Position numbers and translations under genes: made by a program. The notes beneath the pieces are model-generated. The model saw nothing but the letters and a program-made list of their open reading frames with translations. It was not told where the DNA came from and did not search any database. 41,312 bases of DNA, taken from positions 1-41,312 of the forward strand of contig JADCGX010000026.1 in assembly GCA_020248785.1 (NCBI GenBank), given 5' to 3'. The first letter of the stretch is position 1; each line of letters starts with the position of its first letter. Positions 34,854 to 41,312 of this stretch are shown one piece after another. Origin of the DNA: Burkholderiales bacterium (GTDB lineage: Bacteria; Pseudomonadota; Gammaproteobacteria; Burkholderiales; Burkholderiaceae_F).

Positions 34854-35248
34854 TGACAGTGCAGTCGCAGCGGCTCGTTCTCGTGCTCTGGTCCTGTGGG
34901 CCGGATCAGCCTGGCGGCGCCAGGCTGGCGGCCGCGCCGTTCGTCTACGCGCTTGCCGCCCGCGCGATGGAGATCGAGGTCGAGATGCACTTCACCTCGA
35001 ACACCGTGCGTTGGCTGCTGGACGACGTGGCCGAGCGGGCGCATACCGATGCCCGGCGCAGCAAGACCGTCGCGCAGTTCATCAGCGAGGTGAGCGACGC
35101 CGGAGTGCGGCTGGTGCCCTGCGCGATGGCGCTCGCCGAACACCGCCGCCCCGGTGAGGGACTGCGCGCAGAAGTGAACGGCCAGGGCGGCGCCGCCACC
35201 GTGATCGGCGCCACCTTCGAGCCCAACACGCGAACGCTGGTGTTCTAG
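34853..35248 (+). CDS. DsrE-family protein
   Basis: A 131-residue protein with the DsrE fold pattern: LVLVLWSCGPDQPGG, an Ala-rich helix to AMEIEVEMHFTSNTVRWLL, and GVRLVPCAMALAEH near residue 80. The single Cys in LVPCAMA sits where DsrE-type sulfur carriers have their active cysteine. This supports sulfane transfer, but the family also has members of unknown function. ATG 34853 overlaps the GcvH-like stop (TGATG). The pair is isolated from other sulfur genes in this window. The following HlyD fragment is unrelated. Confidence 0.8.
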   Translation: MTVQSQRLVLVLWSCGPDQPGGARLAAAPFVYALAARAMEIEVEMHFTSNTVRWLLDDVAERAHTDARRSKTVAQFISEVSDAGVRLVPCAMALAEHRRPGEGLRAEVNGQGGAATVIGATFEPNTRTLVF

Positions 35249-35258
35249 GCATCGTCCC

Positions 35259-35536
35259 ATGCAGGCAGCGCGGACAACGGATCCTGGCCCTTGGCAGCGG
35301 CTCCACGACACGCTGCAGATTGACCGTCCGCACACGATGGGAGCGGCTGAGCCCGGCATCGTGCGCGAGATCCTGGTGCGCGACGGCGACGTCGTGCAGC
35401 AGGGCCAGGTGCTGGTGCGCATGGACGCCACCCTGGCCGGCGCCGACGCCACCCAACTCGCACACGACGTCGCGCTACGCGACTTGACCGTCCGCGCCAT
35501 CGATGCGGCGCTCACCGGCAGCACGCTCGGATTAAA
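35259..35536 (+). pseudogene. HlyD-type membrane fusion protein fragment
   Basis: The reading frame has EPGIVREILVRDGDVVQQGQ then VLVRMDATLAGADATQLAHD, the first biotinyl/lipoyl-like lobe of HlyD-family type I secretion adaptors. The N-terminal transmembrane anchor and everything beyond the first coiled-coil start are missing. Homology ends where the 176-bp element is inserted; no HlyD sequence continues after it. It is a remnant of a lost secretion system gene. Confidence 0.7.
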
Positions 35537-35712
35537 CCTAAAAACCGCAGTTGACGGCCGCGAGACGCACCAAGTCGCTGTCGCGACTGAACAATTCGAG
35601 CGGCGGTCGATCACCGGTTTGGAACTGCTCCGCAGTCGCGAGAATTGCCCGGAAAGCCGCGCCAACACTCGATCCGCGCTGTTTGGCAGCAATGACAACT
35701 GCGGTTTCTAGG
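35537..35712. mobile_element. Non-autonomous element (IS1380-like MITE) with TTAAA target duplication
   Basis: Terminal inverted repeats match at 18 of 19 positions counted with flanking AA/TT (aacctaaaaaccgcagttg at 35535-35553, complement at 35696-35714). Element ends are CC...GG. The 5-base TTAAA is present on both sides (35532-35536 and 35713-35717), a target duplication showing recent insertion. TTAA-like duplications and CC ends are consistent with the IS1380 family, from memory. There is no full transposase gene; the minus strand is open throughout (about 50 codons, ending LVRLAAVNCGF at the inverted repeat), possibly a transposase tail. It interrupts the HlyD remnant. Confidence 0.75.
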
Positions 35713-35756
35713 TTAAAGGGGCTCGATTTATCTCTTGCGCGGAGGTGGCCTCAGGC

Positions 35757-36119
35757 ATGCCCCGCCGCCGCCGCATCCTGCTCGACGCGGTTCCGCTGCA
35801 CATCGTGCGGCGCGGCCACAACCGCGAGCCCTGCTTCTTCGTCGAAGAAGACTTCCACACGTATCTGCACTGGCTGGGCGAAGCCTTGAGCGAACACGAC
35901 GTGGCGCTGCATGCCTTTGTCCTGATGACCAACCACGTGCATCTGGTGGTCACGCCCAAGAGCGCCGAGCGCGTGCCGCGGCTTGTCATCAGCCTGGGCC
36001 GGCGTTATGTGCAGTACATCAACCGCGGATATCGGCGCACCGGTACGCTGTGGGGCAGCGAGTTCCTTGACAAGCTGTTGATCTGTCGGCCGCCTAGAGC
36101 TTGCCAGTCGATGCGATGA
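35757..36119 (+). pseudogene. Truncated IS200/RAYT-type Y1 transposase
   Basis: The frame starts MPRRRRILLDAVPLHIVRRG and carries the HUH motif in FVLMTNHVHLVVTP, as in Y1 transposases that move REP elements. It follows the family to about 36069 (YRRTGTLWGSEF), then leaves it. The normal part after TGTLW, with the catalytic Tyr and PVRA motif, is absent, so the enzyme is probably dead. It lies 45 bases from the MITE, in a decayed patch. Confidence 0.7.
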
Positions 36120-36149
36120 TCTTCGTGCAAGAAGCACGGTGTCACCAGG

Positions 36150-36389
36150 ATCACCCGCCCCAGCGAGCGCCTTCAAGCCTTCTACACGGGCCAGTTCATC
36201 CAGACTGTCATGCTCTCTCCAGGTGGATGCTGCAAGGTCGAGAAGTCGGACAGCAGACCCGAGTTCACCGAGCCCGTATTTTGCGCGAGCTAGCAACGTT
36301 CGCATGCTTGCGAGCGGCGGCGACTGCCGACCGGGCGTGCTTGCGAGGACCATGCCCCAACGCAGCAGCGCACGCTTCAGCGGCAAAGC
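36150..36389 (-). other. Possible decayed TPR-like fragment; otherwise no gene in 36120-36405
   Basis: On the minus strand the frame reads RTLLARAKYGLGELGSAVRL then LDLAASTWREHDSLDELARV, which looks like tetratricopeptide helices. It lacks any convincing start, end or ribosome binding site. It may be a remnant of a lost gene. Nothing else is seen in 36120-36405. Confidence 0.25.
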
Positions 36390-36405
36390 GGCCACGGCGA
36401 GCCTG

Positions 36406-37872
36406 TCACACCGCCGCCGAGAGTGCTGCGGCCGCACTTGCACGACTTGCCGGCGCCTTGAGCCAAGCGTTCAGGCGATCGCCCGTCTGCATGCCCGTCG
36501 TGATGCAGTCCGAGATCGAGACACCGCCGCGCCAGTTACCGCAGAACACCAGGCCAGGAAAGCGCGCCTCGAGTCGCGCGGCCGCCGCCACTCGCTCGGC
36601 ATGTCCAAGGGTGTACTGCGGAATCGCGCGCGGCCACTTCTTGACGACCACGAAGCGCGGTTTGCGGGCGCCAAGAAACCGCTCGTTCGAGCGCATCACG
36701 TTCTCGGCGATCAGCTGCTCGCTTATCTGCGCAAGCTCGGGGTTGCGCCGCCCACCGACAAAGCTCGTGAGCAGCGCGAAACCCTCCGGTGCGCGGTAGC
36801 GAAACATGGAGCTCGCGAACAGCGTTCCCAGTACCGGCGGGTGCTCCACCCGCGGCGCGAGGAAGCCAAAACCATCGAGCGGATGCTGCACGTCGGAGCG
36901 CCGGTAGGCGGCCGACACGGTGGCCAGTGGCGGATAGACGATGCCTTCGAGCGCATGCGCGGCATCGACGGCAAGCGGCAAGACCAGCTTGGCGGCCTCG
37001 AAGGCCGGCACGGCGAGCACCACGGCCCGCGCGCGCCTTTCCATGCGCTCGCCCCGTCGTTCCAGGCCGATGAGGAAGGTTCCGTCCAACTGCTGCTGTA
37101 CGCGGTCGACCTTGGCGGCGCAGATCACGCGGCTCACGCGCAGCGCCAGCGCATTGGTGAGCGTCTGCATGCCGCCGCGGAAGCTGAAGCTCTTGGCGCG
37201 ATGCTTGGCCACCTCACCGCGCGCGGTGGCCGCTCGCTTGCGCTCGCCCGCGCCGAGGATCGAACCACGCACGAGGCTGCCGTAACGCTGCTCCAGGGCA
37301 TGCAACTGCGGGAAGGCCGCCGCGACCGAGATCTCCTGCGGGTTGCCGGCATAGATGCCGCCCAGGAGCGGCTCGACCGCGTAGTCCAGCACCTCGCGCC
37401 CCAGACGCCGCTCGACAAAATGCGCCATGTCCTCCTCGACGTCTGCCGGCGCGCGACGCACGAAGGGCTCGCGCAGCAGGCCGACCTTGGCGCGGGCCGA
37501 CAGCAGCGGTGTGGTGATGGCCTGCAGCGGGCCCGAAGGCACCGCGACCAGCCGGCCGCCACGCAGGATGTAGCGCCGCGCCGCCGCGGCCTCGGCATCG
37601 ATCCGCTCGTCGTGGATGCCGAGCGCGTGCAGCAGTTCGTTGACCTTGGGCGAGGTGTCCATCCCCGAGTTGGGGCCGTGCTCGTACAGCGCCTCGCCGT
37701 TGTCGCCGTCTTCACTGCCGACATCGCGCCGGTGCGAGCCGATCACGCCGCCGGGATGCAACGCGGCTTCGAGCACCTCGACCTCATGGCCGTGCTCGGC
37801 AAGCTCGAAGGCGGCCGTCAGCCCCGACAGGCCGGCGCCGACGACGATGACGTCTGAAGTGAGGGGCGCCAT
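36406..37872 (-). CDS. Protoporphyrinogen oxidase (HemY/HemG type)
   Basis: An FAD enzyme of 488 residues that oxidises protoporphyrinogen IX to protoporphyrin IX in heme synthesis. The FAD loop DVIVVGAGLSGLTAAFELAE opens the protein. Further family marks are GGVIGSHRRD, EHGPNSGM, VEPLLGGIYAGNP, SFSFRGGMQTLTNAL and the C-terminal FCGNWRGGVSISDCITTG. O2-dependent PPO is the usual assignment. The Met at 37872 follows a short upstream extension without family sequence. It lies downstream of ccmI and the octaheme cytochrome on the same strand. A high heme demand would explain the neighbourhood. Confidence 0.88.
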   Translation of the reverse strand: MAPLTSDVIVVGAGLSGLTAAFELAEHGHEVEVLEAALHPGGVIGSHRRDVGSEDGDNGEALYEHGPNSGMDTSPKVNELLHALGIHDERIDAEAAAARRYILRGGRLVAVPSGPLQAITTPLLSARAKVGLLREPFVRRAPADVEEDMAHFVERRLGREVLDYAVEPLLGGIYAGNPQEISVAAAFPQLHALEQRYGSLVRGSILGAGERKRAATARGEVAKHRAKSFSFRGGMQTLTNALALRVSRVICAAKVDRVQQQLDGTFLIGLERRGERMERRARAVVLAVPAFEAAKLVLPLAVDAAHALEGIVYPPLATVSAAYRRSDVQHPLDGFGFLAPRVEHPPVLGTLFASSMFRYRAPEGFALLTSFVGGRRNPELAQISEQLIAENVMRSNERFLGARKPRFVVVKKWPRAIPQYTLGHAERVAAAARLEARFPGLVFCGNWRGGVSISDCITTGMQTGDRLNAWLKAPASRASAAAALSAAV

Positions 37873-37963
37873 GGCCGGACTCTGGCAGATTCCACGGCCC
37901 ATTGCACGCCCGACACGCGGCCGCGAGCATGCGCCCGGTCAAGTCCCGCTGAACCAGCGCTGG

Positions 37964-38815
37964 CTAGCGCGACAGGGACGTCTGTGCCAGCCGCTCGATC
38001 TGCGCGAGGGCCATACCGAGCTTGGCGTGGTCCGCGGTGGCCGGATCGAGTTGCGCCAGCAGCGTGCGCCAGTGCTGGCGGGCGGCCCGGAAGTCGCGCG
38101 CTTCGACCGCGGCGCTGCCCGCCATCTCGAGCGCCAGCGGGTGTTGCGGATTGAGCGACAGCGCATGCTCGATCAGCTCGCGCGGCTTGCCCGCCAGGCT
38201 GCCCTGCGCGAGCGCCAGCGCGTCGGCCCACTCGCACCACACTTGCGGATCCAGGGCTACCTTCTTCGACAGCGTCACCCCGCGTTCGTAGGCCGTGGCC
38301 GCGGGGCCGAACCGATCGGCCTGCATCTGCGCACGACCCAGCAGAACCCAGGCGCGCGCGTCCTCGGGCTGCGAGGCCACATGCGCCTGCAGTTGCGCCA
38401 ACGTGGTGGCACCTGATGCCGCCATGCGTGCAGCCGGCACGTCGGCGTGCCTCAACACCTCCGCATTGCCAACGATTGCGTACACGCCCGCCGCGGCAAT
38501 CGGCAGCGCCAGCGCGGCAAGCAGCACGGGCCGACGTCGCGGCAGGGCGCTCGGCGTCGCGGCTGGCTGCACATCGGCCAGCAGGCGGCGTTGCAGATCC
38601 TCCTGGGCCAGCAGGAAGTCTGCGTCGCTCAGGCGCCCCTCGGCGCGCTCGCGCGCCAGCTCCGCCTGCTGCTGGCGCAGCACGGCGACGTTCATCTGCG
38701 CGCGCGACCAGCGCGCGGCCGACGGACGGCCGGCGCGCAGCGCGGCCAGGACGAACAGGGCCGCGGCCAGCGTCATCGCGCCGGCCGCGGCAAGGAAGCT
38801 GAGGTAGGTACTCAT
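37964..38815 (-). CDS. ccmI: Cytochrome c biogenesis protein CcmI
   Basis: A 283-residue CcmI/CycH-like protein. Two membrane segments are visible (about 5-25 and 96-116; LLAALALPIAAAGVYAIVGN). The loop between them has the leucine-zipper-like NVAVLRQQQAELARERAEGR. TPR-like repeats follow, e.g. PEDARAWVLLGRAQMQADRF. CcmI presents apocytochrome c to the heme lyase in System I. No other ccm genes are in the window, so this copy stands alone 49 bases after the octaheme cytochrome gene and is probably dedicated to its maturation. Confidence 0.88.
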   Translation of the reverse strand: MSTYLSFLAAAGAMTLAAALFVLAALRAGRPSAARWSRAQMNVAVLRQQQAELARERAEGRLSDADFLLAQEDLQRRLLADVQPAATPSALPRRRPVLLAALALPIAAAGVYAIVGNAEVLRHADVPAARMAASGATTLAQLQAHVASQPEDARAWVLLGRAQMQADRFGPAATAYERGVTLSKKVALDPQVWCEWADALALAQGSLAGKPRELIEHALSLNPQHPLALEMAGSAAVEARDFRAARQHWRTLLAQLDPATADHAKLGMALAQIERLAQTSLSR

Positions 38816-38864
38816 CGCGGTGCCGCGCCGGCCATGCGGAATGCGGCCGGCGCGGCTGTCGTTG

Positions 38865-40637
38865 CTACTTGCGCGGCACCGTGGCGGACACCGGTTGCGC
38901 CGCGGGCGCGGCTCCTGTGGCGGGCACGGCAGCCGGTGTGGCCGCAGGCGCCGCCGCCACAGGCATCGCCCCGCCCTTACGCTTGGCGGCCATGGCGTCG
39001 TCGAGGATCTTGATGCCCTCCTGCGAGGTGGCGATCGACTTGTTCAGCGAGCTCGTCGCCGCATCGGGATTGTGGAAGGCATGGCCGTTGGAGGCCGTCC
39101 ACCACTCCCAGTGCTGATGCGCGGTGGTGTGCTTGTCGCGCGCCAGGTTGAGGGTGGCCTCATCGAGCCCGAGGTTCTTGGCCTCCTCGAACTTGTCGAT
39201 CAGCCGCACCAGCCAGAACTCGGCCTTGCGCGTCTTGCCCTGCACGCGGGCGTGCAGCGACTCCATGACGTACTTGGCCTTCTTCTCGGTCCAGTCGCTG
39301 TGGCAGGTGAGGCAGGTCTCCTTGATGTAGTGCTTGGGACTGGTCTGCCAATGCGACGTGTAGGTCTTGCCCGTCTTGGGGTTCTTGACCTTGGGCATGT
39401 GGCACTGATGGCACTCGACACCGGCTTTCTCATGCTTGGAACCGTAGTAGTTCTCGGTGTCGGGGTGCTGGCTCTTGATCAGCAGCGCGCCGGTGATGGC
39501 ATGGCGGAAGTCGCGAAAGTTGACCTTGGTGTAGAAGTCCAGCGTGCCCTGCGCGTCCTTGTAAGGGAATAGATTGGTACGGCGGTCATCCATGCCGATC
39601 GGCTTGCCCGTGGTCGGATCGATGCCCGGGTTGCAGTTGTATTCCACGTGACACTGCGCGCACTGCAGCTTGCTGTCGTAGCGGCTGAGCTTGGCGATCT
39701 TGCGCGTGTGACCGCGCAGGCCCAGGTCGACGACCTCCACGTTGGCGGCACGCGGGTCGGTGTGGAACAGCGTGTCCTTCTCGGGCCGCGTCATCGCGTC
39801 GATCAGGCCGTCGCGCACCACGCGCGGCTTGGCCGAGTGCGGGTCGTGGCAGAAAAAGCAGTTCATCGCGTGGTTGACGTCTTTCACTAGCTCCACCACC
39901 TTGGACGTGCGGCTCCACTTGGCGGTCGGTGCCGGGTCGCCCATGTAGGCCCAGTCGAGGATCAGATCCGCCGACTTGCACGACCAGCACACCGGATTGG
40001 CCGCGGCGGCCGTGCCGGGCTTGAACACCTTCTGGTCGGTGTTGTCGGGGTACTTGTCCTCGATGGCGTCCCACACCTTGAAGTTGCCGTCGCGCGCGAG
40101 GTACTGCCAGCCGTCCTTGGGCTCGAAGCGGCCGCCAAAGGCGCGGTCCACAACAAACTGATCAAGCACCATGAACTGGTGCGAACGCGCCTCGCTGTGC
40201 TCGCGCGTGAAGCCGTGCGGCGCCATCAGCTTTTCCCACGCCGGGTTGGGTGACGGGCCGGTGGCGAGCGACTTTTCCTTGCGCGCCGGCTTCTCGTAGT
40301 TGGTGGTGAACTGGCTCTTGAACTGGTCTTGGTGGCAGGTGCCGCACACGGCCGGGTCCATCAGGGTGACCGGGCGTGCCTTGCGGTCAGCCAGGTGCTT
40401 GTCCAGCCCGGTGTGGCAGGTGCTGCACGCTAGGCCCTTGTGCTTGCCCTCGTCGTGAAACGCCTTGATCGGCTGGTGGCAGGCCAGGCAGGGAGCGGCG
40501 TCGAACGCCGCCTGCTTCTTGGCCGGCGCCGCCGCGACCTTGGTCGCCGGCGCTTGTGCCAGGGCCACACTTGCGCCGAGCGCCATCAGTGCAGCTGCTG
40601 CCAGATGCAGCGCGCAGTGCCAGGTTCGAGACCTCAT
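38865..40637 (-). CDS. Octaheme nitrite reductase (ONR/TvNiR-like)
   Basis: A 590-residue periplasmic multiheme cytochrome with a signal peptide (LHLAAAALMALGASVALAQA). Eight heme motifs are present: CLACH (50), CSTCH (71), CGTCH (98), CWSCK (217), CFFCH (260), CAQCH (326), CHQCH (409) and CLTCH (442). The fourth, CxxCK, is the catalytic heme of NrfA-type nitrite reductases. Eight hemes with CxxCK fourth is the octaheme (TvNiR) layout, not pentaheme NrfA. Y333-N-C335 and H391 match TvNiR Tyr303, Cys305 and His361 from memory with identical spacing of 58. The Ala/Pro-rich tail is extra. Reduces nitrite to ammonia, probably also hydroxylamine or sulfite. AGAGGA precedes the ATG. Confidence 0.9.
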   Translation of the reverse strand: MRSRTWHCALHLAAAALMALGASVALAQAPATKVAAAPAKKQAAFDAAPCLACHQPIKAFHDEGKHKGLACSTCHTGLDKHLADRKARPVTLMDPAVCGTCHQDQFKSQFTTNYEKPARKEKSLATGPSPNPAWEKLMAPHGFTREHSEARSHQFMVLDQFVVDRAFGGRFEPKDGWQYLARDGNFKVWDAIEDKYPDNTDQKVFKPGTAAAANPVCWSCKSADLILDWAYMGDPAPTAKWSRTSKVVELVKDVNHAMNCFFCHDPHSAKPRVVRDGLIDAMTRPEKDTLFHTDPRAANVEVVDLGLRGHTRKIAKLSRYDSKLQCAQCHVEYNCNPGIDPTTGKPIGMDDRRTNLFPYKDAQGTLDFYTKVNFRDFRHAITGALLIKSQHPDTENYYGSKHEKAGVECHQCHMPKVKNPKTGKTYTSHWQTSPKHYIKETCLTCHSDWTEKKAKYVMESLHARVQGKTRKAEFWLVRLIDKFEEAKNLGLDEATLNLARDKHTTAHQHWEWWTASNGHAFHNPDAATSSLNKSIATSQEGIKILDDAMAAKRKGGAMPVAAAPAATPAAVPATGAAPAAQPVSATVPRK

Positions 40638-40702
40638 GGATTCCTCTCGCAGTCGGTTGTTGTTCTGCTGGGCGACTGTCGCGTGCGCACCACCGCATCC
40701 GC

Positions 40703-40716
40703 TTGACTGCCATCAA
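40703..40716 (-). promoter_or_regulatory. FNR/CRP-type box upstream of the octaheme reductase
   Basis: TTGAC-TGCC-ATCAA (plus strand) matches the FNR/ANR consensus TTGAT-N4-ATCAA at 9 of 10 specified bases. It lies 66-79 bases before the reductase start, a normal place for an oxygen-sensing activator. No clear -10 is seen. The remaining stretch 40717-41116 shows no gene. Confidence 0.5.
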
Positions 40717-41116
40717 GGCCAGAAACGACCTATCTCCGAAGAGGTATGCGTGGCGTAACGGCGCCGGTGGCAGCCGCCGCAGCGCAAGACAGATCTGCGG
40801 TGTGGGTCTGGGCCAAGACGCATCCGATCGGCGGTCTGGACTGATCAGGACGCGGTCACGCCGAGTCGCACGTCCCACCGTGACGTCGCCGCTGACTGAA
40901 AGGACACAGTCAATCGACGTTCTCGTCCATGGCGTCGCGCCGCGTTGAACCGGCGGCGATGGAGAACCGGCCAACTGGCTGTGATCCCGCGGGCTATCCG
41001 TCGGCGCGTTGTTGCGTCGCACGCACTTCGGGCATCGGCAAGATGACCATCGACCAACTGCGACTCGCGTGCAAGTGCAAGCTCGTCACGCGCCTAAACG
41101 GGTCGACCAGCGCGAT

Positions 41117-41311
41117 CTGCCGCCCCTCACGCTCGTCGGCGCGACCACGCGCGTGCATCGCGAGACCCTGCAAGACGTGGTCGAGCCCTTTCTCATCCAG
41201 CAAGGACTGCTGCAGCGGACGCCGCGCGGGCGCATCGCCTCGCTGCTTGCTTATGAACACCGCGGGGTCGCCGCCCCGGCTGCGCGACAGGGCTCGGGCG
41301 AGTTGTTCTGA
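41117..41311 (+). pseudogene. Internally deleted ruvB remnant
   Basis: The frame reads [13 protein letters not shown], a RuvB ATPase motif, joined directly to [20 protein letters not shown] and PRGRIAS, the RuvB C-terminal winged helix. The roughly 150 residues normally between them, and the whole N-terminal ATPase part, are missing. The frame ends at TGA 41309-41311. RuvB is essential for Holliday junction migration, so an intact copy must lie elsewhere. The call rests on recognised motifs, not alignment. Confidence 0.65.
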
Positions 41312-41312
41312 A

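Noticed and set aside
36139..37857. Plus-strand open frame of 572 codons opposite protoporphyrinogen oxidase
   Set aside because: Shadow frame; conserved FAD motifs lie on the minus strand.
38865..40637. Pentaheme NrfA
   Set aside because: Eight, not five, heme motifs, with the CxxCK in fourth place and a Tyr-x-Cys pair; octaheme ONR fits better.
1..41312. CRISPR arrays, rRNA genes, prophage or replication origin
   Set aside because: No regularly spaced direct repeats, no rRNA-like sequence, no phage structural genes and no DnaA-box cluster were recognised.

Overview
The window is high-GC DNA from a Gram-negative bacterium, most likely a betaproteobacterium of the order Burkholderiales. The pointers are the PhaM-type granule protein, the DUF3108 pair, the GltIJKL arrangement, and the mix of Burkholderiales-like and photoresponsive genes. 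Genes are tightly packed, with many 4-base ATGA/GTGA stop-start overlaps. No taxonomic search was possible, so the order is an inference.

1-7.7 kb (all minus strand): an acidic amino acid module. A Rhizobium-type L-asparaginase (Asn to Asp) and an Asp/Glu racemase are followed by a HypT-like LysR regulator that overlaps the gene for a GltI-type binding protein by ATGA. GltJ and GltK permeases and the GltL ATPase follow. A diiron ferritin-like protein sits upstream of the asparaginase and ends in a terminator-like hairpin. A nested palindromic element of about 167 bp (7676-7842) separates it from the next operon.

7.85-19.7 kb: the most striking region, a probable light- and B12-responsive stress locus. 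A CarH/LitR-type MerR-cobalamin photoreceptor gene (16106) is followed by DUF2256, an iron-sulfur cryptochrome/(6-4) photolyase and an SDR enzyme. Divergently, a run of nine minus-strand genes encodes glutathione peroxidase, an FAD oxidoreductase, DUF1365, a Cfa-like methyltransferase, a chalcone-isomerase-like protein, an MFS transporter, a DUF3833 lipoprotein, an SDR and an NTF2-like protein. This set resembles the photo-oxidative membrane lipid modification genes known from other proteobacteria. A good -35/-10 pair with a palindrome over the -10 lies between the two arms.

19.7-24.8 kb: FIST protein, PhaM-like protein and FAH-family hydrolase (minus strand), and two consecutive DUF3108 proteins (plus strand).

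25-34.3 kb: a complete selenocysteine formate dehydrogenase-N locus. FdnG contains an in-frame UGA (codon 198) with a SECIS-like hairpin. FdnH, FdnI, FdhE, SelA, SelB and tRNA-Sec follow, then three strong hairpins.

34.4-36.4 kb: a GcvH-like lipoyl carrier paired with a DsrE-like protein, then a decayed patch. The patch holds a HlyD fragment interrupted by a 176-bp non-autonomous element with TTAAA target duplication, and a truncated Y1 transposase.

36.4-41.3 kb: protoporphyrinogen oxidase, CcmI, and an octaheme nitrite reductase with eight heme motifs including the catalytic CxxCK and a Tyr-x-Cys pair. An FNR-like box lies upstream, and an internally deleted ruvB remnant reaches the window edge. 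Together FDH-N, heme synthesis, CcmI and the octaheme reductase suggest formate-driven anaerobic nitrite reduction, although this link is inferred.
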